From Fidelibacterota bacterium UBA7300 (GTDB lineage Bacteria > Fidelibacterota > Marinisomatia > Marinisomatales > UBA2128), in NCBI GenBank assembly GCA_002471865.1, contig DKQU01000083.1, positions 18,096 to 27,153 of the forward strand: a stretch of 9,058 nucleotides of DNA, given 5' to 3'. Position numbers and translations under genes: made by a program. A model generated the notes under the pieces. It was not told the DNA's origin. It worked only from the letters and a program-made list of their open reading frames with translations, and did no database searches. This document shows, piece after piece, positions 1 to 7,155 of the stretch (its first letter is position 1; each line of letters opens with the position of its first letter).

Positions 1-1
1 C

Positions 2-706
2 CTTGTAGTGGTTTTTCTCAGTGCTGCTGCCAACGCTTTCAATGACTACATGGACTTCGAGACGGATACAATTAACCGCCCCAACCGGCCACTGCCCAAA
101 GAAAAAATATCGAAAAAGTCTGCTATAATCGCAACAATTCTACTATTTGTTACCGGAATTACCCTTTCTGCTTTCCTCAACCGTGATGCTTTCATAATTG
201 TCAGCCTCATCACCGTTCCACTCATGATTGCCTACAGTCTCTGGTTCAAAGGGTGGCCATTGATAGGAAATATAGTCGTCTCACTCATCCTCGGACTGGC
301 CTTTATCTTCGCAGGGGTTGCCTTCGACAACCCTTGGGGATTGATAGTACCGGCATTGCTGGCTTTCGGGTTCACACTTCTGCGGGAACTGGTGAAGGAT
401 ATTGCAGATCTGGAAGGTGATCGATCTGCGGGTCTTCGAACTTTTCCCATCTTGGCGGGAGAGGAAAAATCTGCCACTCTTGCTGTTATTCTTACAATTG
501 TAATCGGTGCTGGTGCTCTAGCCCCATATTTTCTCGGTCTTTATGGATTAAAATTTTTTATAATTCTCATTTTCGGAATTGAATTTCCACTCGTTTATGT
601 GTTACTTATACTCGTGAAATCACCAACAATAACGAACTGTAAACGGATCGCACAAATTTTAAAAGCGTGTATCTTTGCGGGGCTTTTAGCCGTTTACCTT
701 GGTTAA
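2..706 (+). CDS. UbiA-family prenyltransferase, DGGGP synthase-like (5' truncated)
   Basis: This is an integral-membrane enzyme that transfers a polyprenyl group from its diphosphate to an acceptor. The reading frame is open from base 2 with no stop upstream of the GTG at 8, so the start lies outside the window and roughly the first 50 residues (first helix) are missing. Both Mg-diphosphate-binding aspartate motifs are visible: NDYMDFETD (bases 41-67) followed by NRPNRPLP, and DIADLEGD (398-421). The rest is a run of hydrophobic helices, as expected for the family. The NRPNRPLP stretch after motif 1 resembles (di)geranylgeranylglyceryl-phosphate synthases, often annotated in FCB-group bacteria, more than UbiA, MenA or CtaB proper. 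Substrate assignment is inference; a quinone or other isoprenoid role is the main alternative. The family call is firm. It ends 55 bp before dnaE on the same strand. Confidence 0.88.
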   Translation, partial: LVVVFLSAAANAFNDYMDFETDTINRPNRPLPKEKISKKSAIIATILLFVTGITLSAFLNRDAFIIVSLITVPLMIAYSLWFKGWPLIGNIVVSLILGLAFIFAGVAFDNPWGLIVPALLAFGFTLLRELVKDIADLEGDRSAGLRTFPILAGEEKSATLAVILTIVIGAGALAPYFLGLYGLKFFIILIFGIEFPLVYVLLILVKSPTITNCKRIAQILKACIFAGLLAVYLG

Positions 707-761
707 TGGTGTTGCTGCTAATCTTTTTAGGTCTCGTAGCTCAATAAAATAACAACAAAAA

Positions 762-3700
762 ATGCAATCAGAATTTGTCCACCTGCACAATCATTCCGAC
801 TATAGCTTACTGGATGGTGCACAGACTATCTCTACATTGGCGGACACCATGTCTGATCTCAAAATGGATACAGTAGGGCTGACAGAACATGGAAATCTTT
901 TCTCAGCCATCGAATTCTATAAGGCAGCTACAAAAACAGGGGTCAAACCCATTATCGGCTGTGAAATATATGTCGCTCAGGGAAGTCGGTTAGACAAAAC
1001 ACCTAAGCGAGATGGAGGCTGGGGAAATAACCATCTCGTTCTGCTAGTACAGAACTACACGGGTTACCTGAACCTCATCAAACTAGTCACAACCGGCTAT
1101 CTCGAAGGATTCTACTACCGCCCTCGCGTGGACAAAGATCTGTTGAGAAAATACAGTGACGGTCTCATCTGCCTATCCGGCTGCCTAAAAGGCGAAGTCC
1201 AGGAATTTGCGGTAAAAGGAAATCTTGACGCGGCTAAAGAAACAGCTCAGGAGTTTGCTGAGATATTCCCGAACAGATTTTATTTAGAGCTTCAGAACCA
1301 TGGAATTGATGAAGAAGATATTTCCAGGAAAGAGATATCCAAACTTGCTAAAGAATTAAATCTACCACTGGTAGCCACCAACGATTGTCATTATGCTCGA
1401 AAAGAGCATTGGGAAGCACACGACATACTTTTTTGTCTGGGAACCGGAAAAGACCGGGATGATCCCAATCGACAGCGCTATGCTACACCTGAGTTCTACT
1501 TTAAAACCCAGGATGAAATGTGGAAGCTATTCAAAGACTACCCGGGAGCAATTGAAAACACCCGAAAAATTGCTGATTCCTGTGATTTAAACATACCTCT
1601 CGGGGAGACTTTGCTTCCCAGCTTCCCCATCCCAGATGGTGAGCCGTCGAATGATCCCGATGCTTATCTGGAGACTCTCTGTAAAATGGGAATAAACAAA
1701 CGTTATCGCACTGTAACTCCCGAGTTGGAAGAACGGTTGCGATATGAACTGAATGTAATCAAGAAAATGGGGTTCGGTGGTTATTTTTTAATCGTCATGG
1801 ATTTTGTCCGGTACGCCAAAAAAAATGGCATCCCAGTTGGACCCGGTCGAGGTTCTGTCGCCGGGAGTCTCGTTGCCTTTTGCCTCGATATAACAACAAT
1901 TGATCCAATCAAACATGATCTCCTTTTCGAGCGATTTCTAAATCCAGACCGTATATCCATGCCTGATATCGATATCGACTTCTGCTACGAACGAAGGCCA
2001 GAAGTAATTGACTATATCCGACAAAGATATGGCGACAATTCAGTCACACAAATCATAACATTTGGCAAGCTGAAAGCAAAACAAGTAGTTCGGGATGTAG
2101 GCCGTGTACTAGGTATGAATTATGGTGATGTGGACCGTATTGCCAAAATGATTCCCGGAGGACCAGGAGTAACTCTGGATCACTCGATTCAGATAAACAA
2201 AGATTTGGGTAAAGTTGCAGAACAGGATCAACCTCATAAAGAGTTGATGGACTTTTCAAAAGTGTTGGAAGGTATGAATCGACACGCCTCTACTCACGCC
2301 GCAGGAGTGGTGATAGCTCCCGGCGAACTGACGGATTACATACCTCTCTACAAATCTTCCCAGGGAGATGTCATGTCCCAGTACGACATGAAATCTCTGG
2401 AGTCTTTGGGACTTTTGAAAATGGATTTTCTGGGGCTTAGAAATCTAACAGTAATAGATCAAACTTTGTCTCTATTGAATGAAAACGGCCAAAAGATCTC
2501 TCTCTCCAAAATTCCTCTTGACAACAAAAAAACTTACAAAACTTTTGCCAAGGGTAACACTGTAGGAATCTTCCAATTTGAGTCTTCAGGTATGCGGGAT
2601 TATCTTAAGAAACTTAAGCCTACTTGTATTGAAGATCTAATTGCCATGAACGCTTTGTACAGACCTGGACCCATGGAAAATATCGATGAGTTCATCAAAC
2701 GAAAACATGGTCGAAAGAAAATCAAATATGATCACCCTGACTTAGAACCCATCTTAAAGGAAACCTACGGGATCATCGTTTATCAGGAACAGGTTATGCA
2801 GATTGCAAACAAAATTGCCGGTTTTTCCCTTGCTCAGGCTGACATTATGAGGCGAGCTATGGGCAAGAAGCAAAAATCACTCATGGCCGGACAAAAGAAA
2901 GAGTTTATCAACGGTGCAGTAAATAATAACATTAATCAGAAAAAAGCAGAATCAATTTACAAGCTAGTAGAAAAATTCGCTCAATACGGATTCAACAAAA
3001 GTCACAGTACTGCATACGCTTATGTAGCGTATCAGACTGCTTACCTCAAAACTCATCATCCTGCCGAATTCATGGCAGCCAATCTAACAAGTGAAATGAA
3101 CAGTACATCCAGAGTTGTCACACTTATCAATGAATGTCGAAAACTGAAGCTGATTGTCCATCCTCCTGATGTGAATGAATCTCACATCATCTTTAAACCT
3201 CTCGATAAAAAAACCATTTCTTTTGGACTTAATGCTATCAAGAATGTTGGCACTAAAGCGTTGGAGAATATCTTAGCTGCCAGAAATGAGCATGGTTCAT
3301 TTAACACACTATTCGATTTTTGTGTTCCTCTTGATCTCAGGCTGGTCAATCGCAAAGTTTTGGAGAGTCTCGTGGCCGCTGGGGCTATGGATTCTCTTGA
3401 AGGAACTCGAGGCCAGAAGTTCCAAGCTGTCGAGACAGTCCTAAAATACGCTCAACAGACTCAAGTTGAGATGGAAGATGACCAGTGTTCTCTTTTCGAC
3501 TCTGGAGCTTCTGGAATATCACACGTACATAAAACACCCTCCCTACCAGATATATCTGACTGGAGCGAAACAGAGAAACTTCGTCGTGAAAAAGAGCTTA
3601 TGGGATTTTATCTTACTGGGCATCCATTGTTAAAATACGCCGATGAATTGGAGAATTTTTCTAACTATGATTTCACCGAAAACAAAGACTATGAACATGG

Positions 3701-4202
3701 ACAAATCTTAAAGCTGGGTGGTATGATTCATGAAGTTAAACATCACTTTGATAAGAAAAATCAGCAGATGGTCTTTTTCACTCTTGATTGTTTAGGCGGC
3801 AAAGCTGACATTCTAGTATTCCATGATCTCTTCAAGAAGTATCGTTCATTAATTGAAGTAGAACAGCTGGTTTTTATCAAAGGTCGTCCTACAACTCGAA
3901 TGGAAAATGATACTCCCAAAATCATAGCTGAAGATATACTATCTCTTGAAGAACTACAGCATGGTAATACCGATTCAGTTAATGTATTGATAGAAGTAGA
4001 AAAAATGAGAGTTGATGATGTAGATAATCTCTATGCACTCGCAAGTAAACATTCTGGAAACTCCTCTTTATTATTCCACATCCACGATGAGGAGGGCCAC
4101 AATCACCGCATACTCTCCAAGCGACTTAAAGTATCTTCCAATACCACTTTCCTGGCAAAGCTCAAGGACCTCTACGGGAATGATAATGTCTGGACAAATT
4201 AA
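762..4202 (+). CDS. dnaE: DNA polymerase III alpha subunit (DnaE1 type)
   Basis: This is the catalytic C-family polymerase of the chromosomal replicase, 1146 residues and close to E. coli DnaE in length. The PHP domain comes first (about 1-215; HLHNHSDYSLLDG at 7-19, TEHGN at 41-45, NDCHY at 207-211). The palm carries GPGRGSVAGS and the catalytic aspartates D402 and D404 in PDIDID, plus D555 in KMDFLGL, matching E. coli D401/D403/D555. The fingers region follows (NALYRPGPMEN, YGFNKSHSTAYA), then a helix-hairpin-helix near 821-845, an internal beta-clamp motif QCSLF at 908-912, and an OB fold at about 980-1040. The nine positions that bind metal in active PHP domains all appear filled, unlike E. 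coli. The start is set by the family N-terminus directly before the PHP motif. No Shine-Dalgarno is visible upstream, only an A-rich tract. The stop overlaps the dtd start (TAATG). Confidence 0.99.
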   Translation: MQSEFVHLHNHSDYSLLDGAQTISTLADTMSDLKMDTVGLTEHGNLFSAIEFYKAATKTGVKPIIGCEIYVAQGSRLDKTPKRDGGWGNNHLVLLVQNYTGYLNLIKLVTTGYLEGFYYRPRVDKDLLRKYSDGLICLSGCLKGEVQEFAVKGNLDAAKETAQEFAEIFPNRFYLELQNHGIDEEDISRKEISKLAKELNLPLVATNDCHYARKEHWEAHDILFCLGTGKDRDDPNRQRYATPEFYFKTQDEMWKLFKDYPGAIENTRKIADSCDLNIPLGETLLPSFPIPDGEPSNDPDAYLETLCKMGINKRYRTVTPELEERLRYELNVIKKMGFGGYFLIVMDFVRYAKKNGIPVGPGRGSVAGSLVAFCLDITTIDPIKHDLLFERFLNPDRISMPDIDIDFCYERRPEVIDYIRQRYGDNSVTQIITFGKLKAKQVVRDVGRVLGMNYGDVDRIAKMIPGGPGVTLDHSIQINKDLGKVAEQDQPHKELMDFSKVLEGMNRHASTHAAGVVIAPGELTDYIPLYKSSQGDVMSQYDMKSLESLGLLKMDFLGLRNLTVIDQTLSLLNENGQKISLSKIPLDNKKTYKTFAKGNTVGIFQFESSGMRDYLKKLKPTCIEDLIAMNALYRPGPMENIDEFIKRKHGRKKIKYDHPDLEPILKETYGIIVYQEQVMQIANKIAGFSLAQADIMRRAMGKKQKSLMAGQKKEFINGAVNNNINQKKAESIYKLVEKFAQYGFNKSHSTAYAYVAYQTAYLKTHHPAEFMAANLTSEMNSTSRVVTLINECRKLKLIVHPPDVNESHIIFKPLDKKTISFGLNAIKNVGTKALENILAARNEHGSFNTLFDFCVPLDLRLVNRKVLESLVAAGAMDSLEGTRGQKFQAVETVLKYAQQTQVEMEDDQCSLFDSGASGISHVHKTPSLPDISDWSETEKLRREKELMGFYLTGHPLLKYADELENFSNYDFTENKDYEHGQILKLGGMIHEVKHHFDKKNQQMVFFTLDCLGGKADILVFHDLFKKYRSLIEVEQLVFIKGRPTTRMENDTPKIIAEDILSLEELQHGNTDSVNVLIEVEKMRVDDVDNLYALASKHSGNSSLLFHIHDEEGHNHRILSKRLKVSSNTTFLAKLKDLYGNDNVWTN

Positions 4203-4654
4203 TGATTGCCCTGCTACAGCGAGTTTCACAAGCATCAGTAATAATTGATGGCACTACTACTGGAACTATTGATAAAGGGCTCCTTATACTTCTTGGGGTA
4301 TTTCAAAATGACGACGTTACAGACGCAGAATATCTCGTTCGCAAATCAACTGAAATGCGTATCTTTGGCGATGAAGATAACAAAATGAACTTCTCACTAA
4401 AGGATATAGGGGGTGCAGCTTTGGTGGTTAGTCAATTTACTCTCTGCGGGAATACCCGAAAAGGACGGCGACCGAGTTTTATTCAAGCAGCAAAACCAGA
4501 AAAAGGTAAAGAGTTATATGAGGTTTTCATTAGAAAACTTCAAGAAAAAGAAATCCTCGTTCAATCAGGTAGATTTGGCGCAATGATGAATGTTACTCTC
4601 ACAAACGATGGCCCGGTTACTTTCATCTTGGACAGTAAGGAATTAACTAGTTAA
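4202..4654 (+). CDS. dtd: D-aminoacyl-tRNA deacylase
   Basis: This cytosolic proofreading enzyme hydrolyses D-amino acids (classically D-Tyr) and mischarged glycine from tRNA. At 150 residues it has the usual length for bacterial DTD. The N-terminus MIALLQRVSQASV is typical. The two active-site signatures are present: SQFTL at 77-81 within a segment continuing CGNTRKGRRPSF, and the Gly-cisPro motif in NDGPVT at 135-140. The central MRIFGDEDNKMNFSL segment is also characteristic. The ATG shares its A with the last base of the dnaE stop (TAATG) and there is no strong Shine-Dalgarno, so translation is probably coupled to dnaE by termination-reinitiation. No residues look missing. The link with dnaE is one of transcription and not an obvious functional partnership. 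Confidence 0.98.
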   Translation: MIALLQRVSQASVIIDGTTTGTIDKGLLILLGVFQNDDVTDAEYLVRKSTEMRIFGDEDNKMNFSLKDIGGAALVVSQFTLCGNTRKGRRPSFIQAAKPEKGKELYEVFIRKLQEKEILVQSGRFGAMMNVTLTNDGPVTFILDSKELTS

Positions 4655-4697
4655 GTTTCACGATTCGTTCAGTTACTAATTTAAGAAAAGGAAAACG

Positions 4698-5510
4698 ATG
4701 GATTTAAGTACAGCATTTGGACTCATCATCGGACTCGGTTTAATTGTCTTGGCTATCCTTGGGAAACAAGGGGATATCTCCTCGTTCCTAGATCCCAGCT
4801 CAATAGCTATTGTCCTAGGCGGCACATTTGCGGCTACTCTTGTAAACTACCCTATAAAAAATGTTTTGAAAATTATAAAATTAACGGGACAAGTATTCCG
4901 CAAGAGTAATTTGAGTCATCAACGAGTCATCAGCGAACTGGTTGACAAGGCAGAGAAGTCTCGAAAAACCGGGATCATGTCTCTCGAAAATGATCTGGGT
5001 AATATTGATGATAAATTCTTACGCAGCGGCTTAGAATTAGCAATTAATGAAAGAGATTCTTCCCGGCTGAGAAATTATCTCGAATTGGAGTTGTCCAACA
5101 TCGACCGGCGTCACAACCTCGGGCAGGAGATATTCCTTTATATGGGAGCATACGCCCCGGCTTTCGGTCTTTTGGGTACTGTACTGGGTCTGATTATTAT
5201 GATGAGTGGTTTTGGTGGTACTGGTGACAGTGGCATGGGAGCCGTTGATTTTGATGTGGCAAAAAAGTTTGAAGAATTATTGGGAGGGATGGGACTGGCT
5301 CTTATCACAACTTTTTATGGTGTCCTGTTCTCGAATCTGTTGTTTCTCCCGATGGCCGGAAAGCTTAAGCGTAAGTCTGAAGAGGAGTTGATGATGAAAG
5401 ATATCATGGTGGAAGGTATCATCGGTATCCATGCAAAAGATCATCCCATCATTCTTCGCGAGAAATTGATGACATTTGTACCTCAGCGAGAACGTTTAGA
5501 AGAAGAGTAA
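4698..5510 (+). CDS. motA: MotA/PomA-like stator subunit of an ion-driven motor
   Basis: This is an inner-membrane channel subunit that, with MotB, converts ion flow into torque. The 270 residues give four predicted helices: about 4-22, 33-51, 146-171 and 195-220. A charged cytoplasmic loop lies between helices 2 and 3 and includes LRNYLELEL (124-132). Helix 3 holds APAFGLLGT, with P154 matching E. coli MotA P173, and helix 4 ends FLPMAGKLK, with P218 matching P222. The N-terminus MDLSTAFGLIIG and SSIAIVLGGT are MotA/PomA hallmarks, not TolQ/ExbB. A Gly/Asp-rich segment near 173-192 makes the helix 3-4 loop longer than in PomA. AAGGA at 4688-4692 sits 5 nt before the ATG and supports this start. 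motB begins 3 bp after the stop. Coupling to a flagellum is assumed from the family and not shown here. Confidence 0.95.
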   Translation: MDLSTAFGLIIGLGLIVLAILGKQGDISSFLDPSSIAIVLGGTFAATLVNYPIKNVLKIIKLTGQVFRKSNLSHQRVISELVDKAEKSRKTGIMSLENDLGNIDDKFLRSGLELAINERDSSRLRNYLELELSNIDRRHNLGQEIFLYMGAYAPAFGLLGTVLGLIIMMSGFGGTGDSGMGAVDFDVAKKFEELLGGMGLALITTFYGVLFSNLLFLPMAGKLKRKSEEELMMKDIMVEGIIGIHAKDHPIILREKLMTFVPQRERLEEE

Positions 5511-5513
5511 TCC

Positions 5514-6227
5514 GTGCCACGCACAGTCGAAAAAGTCTCCTTTACCGAAGCTAAGGCAAAGAGCACTGCCTGGGCTATTACATATGGAGACATGGTCACT
5601 CTACTCCTTACTTTTTTCATCATGCTTTTGGTTATAATGAATGATGCAGAAAAACACATTGACCGCATCATAAATAAGCTGTTAGATCAAACACATAATG
5701 AATTAAATGAACAGCTAAAGGGAAACTCATATGTATCTGTGGATAGAGTAACTAAAGGTGTAAAAATAACAATGGCCAGTGTTGGGGGTGATCTATTTCG
5801 ATCTGGAAAGGAAGAATTGAAGCCTGATTTCCACCCCCTCATCGGGCAGATCGGATTTATTGTCAAGATGTCACCTATTGTCGGTGTGCATAACGATTCT
5901 ACTTACAAGAACTTTCTGATGGCACTTGAGAAACGTAATCAGGAGCTTGCTATTGAGATACGATGTGAAGGCCATACAGACAATGTACCTTTACCAAAAA
6001 GACTCCAGACTAAATATAAAGATAATTGGGAGCTTTCTAGTGCCCGCGCCCTGAACATTGTAAAACTGTTAAAGGATTACGCCGGGATTACAGAAGATAA
6101 GTTCTCAGCTTTGGGTTACGGAGAATTCCGACCTGTTGATACAAACAATACGGCAGAGGGTAAGGCAAGAAATCGGAGAGTGGATATTTATCTTGATGCT
6201 TACCTAGTAGACAAAAATGGACTGTAG
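5514..6227 (+). CDS. motB: MotB-like stator subunit with OmpA-type peptidoglycan-binding domain
   Basis: This is the stator subunit that anchors the MotA ring to peptidoglycan and carries the ion-binding aspartate. Of 237 residues, a short cytoplasmic N-terminus leads to one helix (about 21-43) in which TYGDMVTLLLTFF places the conserved aspartate at D26 (E. coli D32). An OmpA/MotB domain covers about 83-228 with EGHTDN (152-157), NWELSSARA (171-179), GYGEFRPV (201-208) and NRRVDIY (220-226). It is shorter than E. coli MotB (308), with a compact linker. Residues 119-145 before the EGHTDN strand look lineage-specific. The start is GTG, 3 bp after the motA stop, with a purine-rich AAGAG at 5503-5507 as a weak ribosome site. 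The last 11 bp overlap the next gene. The pairing with motA makes the role firm. Confidence 0.95.
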   Translation: MPRTVEKVSFTEAKAKSTAWAITYGDMVTLLLTFFIMLLVIMNDAEKHIDRIINKLLDQTHNELNEQLKGNSYVSVDRVTKGVKITMASVGGDLFRSGKEELKPDFHPLIGQIGFIVKMSPIVGVHNDSTYKNFLMALEKRNQELAIEIRCEGHTDNVPLPKRLQTKYKDNWELSSARALNIVKLLKDYAGITEDKFSALGYGEFRPVDTNNTAEGKARNRRVDIYLDAYLVDKNGL

Positions 6228-6804
6228 AAAAATTAATCTGCTTATTCCATTTTTCATCTTTTTATTCTGCTTGCCAGCAATTGCCCAAGTCACAAATATT
6301 TCCAAAGATGCAGATATTTATGTAAAACCCGGCGGTGAGTCAATTGGTGAGCTCTATGAAGATGCAAAAATAACTAAACTAGGTAAAGACAAGAGTGGTA
6401 AATATATAAAAGCAACTATCGAATTTTATATTTCGGCTGAAGCACTAAAAGAAAGCCGAATAGCTGGCACCATAGGTGACACACAAACAACAGGCAACGC
6501 ATCTATAAGCTTGCTCGGTGCGAAGAAAAATGCTAAAACCGTTACTATTTCGGTAAAGGTAAAAAATTCAGGAAAAAATGATTTTGATATGAGCGCAATG
6601 ATGCTTTTTGTCGTAATGGATGGCAAAGGCAAACCTGGGAATCTGGAATTTATGAAAAGCAAGAATAGTATCGGTAGAATTAAGCCTGGGCAGTCAATGG
6701 ATTCCGAGTTAATCTACACTTTCACTAAAGACCCAAAGGATGTAGAGATGGCTTTCCAGTCTAAATTAGGGGGTGACCAAGTATATTTTATGTTGGGTTT
6801 TTAG
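6217..6804 (+). CDS. Exported protein with SH3b-like and DUF4352-like (Ig-type) regions, unknown function
   Basis: I do not recognise a named family across the full 195 residues. Residues 1-23 form a clear Sec signal peptide (basic start, hydrophobic core FFIFLFCLP, cleavage after AIA before Q24); no lipobox is present, so the product should be soluble and periplasmic or secreted. Residues about 31-73 (DADIYVKPGGESIGELYED, then KYIKATIEFYI) look like a bacterial SH3 domain, which often binds cell wall. Residues about 94-195 are beta-rich, with VTISVKVKNSGK, a later KPGQS turn and hydrophobic strands, as in DUF4352-type Ig-like domains. The ATG lies 11 bp inside motB with no clear Shine-Dalgarno, so it is probably translated by coupling. 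Linkage to motAB suggests a periplasmic stator or cell-wall accessory, which is inference. Confidence 0.85.
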   Translation: MDCRKINLLIPFFIFLFCLPAIAQVTNISKDADIYVKPGGESIGELYEDAKITKLGKDKSGKYIKATIEFYISAEALKESRIAGTIGDTQTTGNASISLLGAKKNAKTVTISVKVKNSGKNDFDMSAMMLFVVMDGKGKPGNLEFMKSKNSIGRIKPGQSMDSELIYTFTKDPKDVEMAFQSKLGGDQVYFMLGF

Positions 6805-6816
6805 TATAGCCTAATA

Positions 6817-7155
6817 TTAATCTTTGGACTTAGGTAGCGTTTTAAATACTTTTTCTTTAGGCAGTGCCATTCTAAATAAATCTCGAGCAAGATCTTCGAT
6901 GTGAGTAGTATCTGTTAATAATTTTTTCTGTTCTTCTTTCAATTCCTCTTGCTCATTCTTCAACTGGTTTATACTAACCAGTAGTTGTTCTTTCCTGCTT
7001 TTCATTTCATAGAGGCGATAGACTCCGTGATCGCCAAAAAAGAAGATGATTATAAGAATTACACCGGCCAACAGCAGCAATCTGGGAACAATATTGCGTC
7101 CGGTTGAATTTTTCTTCAACCTCCTACCGCGATTTCTCCTCCGGCGATTCCTCAC
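6817..7155 (-). CDS. ftsB: DivIC/FtsB septum formation initiator family protein
   Basis: This is a bitopic divisome protein that would pair with FtsL and help activate septal peptidoglycan synthesis. The 112 residues show an arginine-rich cytoplasmic N-terminus (8 Arg in the first 12 residues), one membrane helix (about 24-40), the family GVYRLYEMKS segment, a Glu/Lys/Leu coiled coil (about 50-82), and the DivIC tail IEDLARDLFRMALPKEKVF (86-104). The start is GTG at 7155-7153, which overlaps the eno stop TGA (GTGA), so it is translationally coupled to eno. On the minus strand GGAGG and a closer AGG lie upstream within the end of eno. Adjacency of eno and ftsB is also known in many proteobacteria. 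FtsB and DivIC cannot be separated by sequence alone, so the symbol is provisional. Confidence 0.9.
   Translation of the reverse strand: MRNRRRRNRGRRLKKNSTGRNIVPRLLLLAGVILIIIFFFGDHGVYRLYEMKSRKEQLLVSINQLKNEQEELKEEQKKLLTDTTHIEDLARDLFRMALPKEKVFKTLPKSKD

Noticed and set aside
232..477. Minus-strand ORF inside the ubiA-family gene
   Set aside because: It is the complement of strongly supported coding sequence (including the second aspartate motif) and its translation has no recognisable domain.
720..761. Promoter for dnaE using TAAAAT at 745-750
   Set aside because: There is no -35 match at 16-18 bp, and initiation there would leave almost no leader before the ATG.
4698..5510. TolQ/ExbB identity for the MotA-like protein
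   Set aside because: It has four helices with a large loop between helices 2 and 3, MotA-type N-terminus and prolines, and a MotB partner with an OmpA domain, not a TolR/ExbD partner.
6426..6662. Minus-strand ORF within the exported-protein gene
   Set aside because: The plus-strand frame has a signal peptide, operon overlap and domain-like pattern. The minus-strand product resembles no protein and would lie opposite the motB-linked gene.
4698..6804. Zorya-type anti-phage system (ZorA/ZorB are MotA/MotB-like)
   Set aside because: MotA here is 270 residues and lacks the long helical tail of ZorA, and no ZorC, ZorD or ZorE-like helicase or nuclease follows. The next gene is a small exported protein.
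6805..6840. Bidirectional terminator between the convergent genes
   Set aside because: Only a 5-bp repeat (CCTAA at 6810-6814, TTAGG at 6830-6834) with a 15-nt loop is visible, it lies partly inside ftsB, and no U-tract follows.
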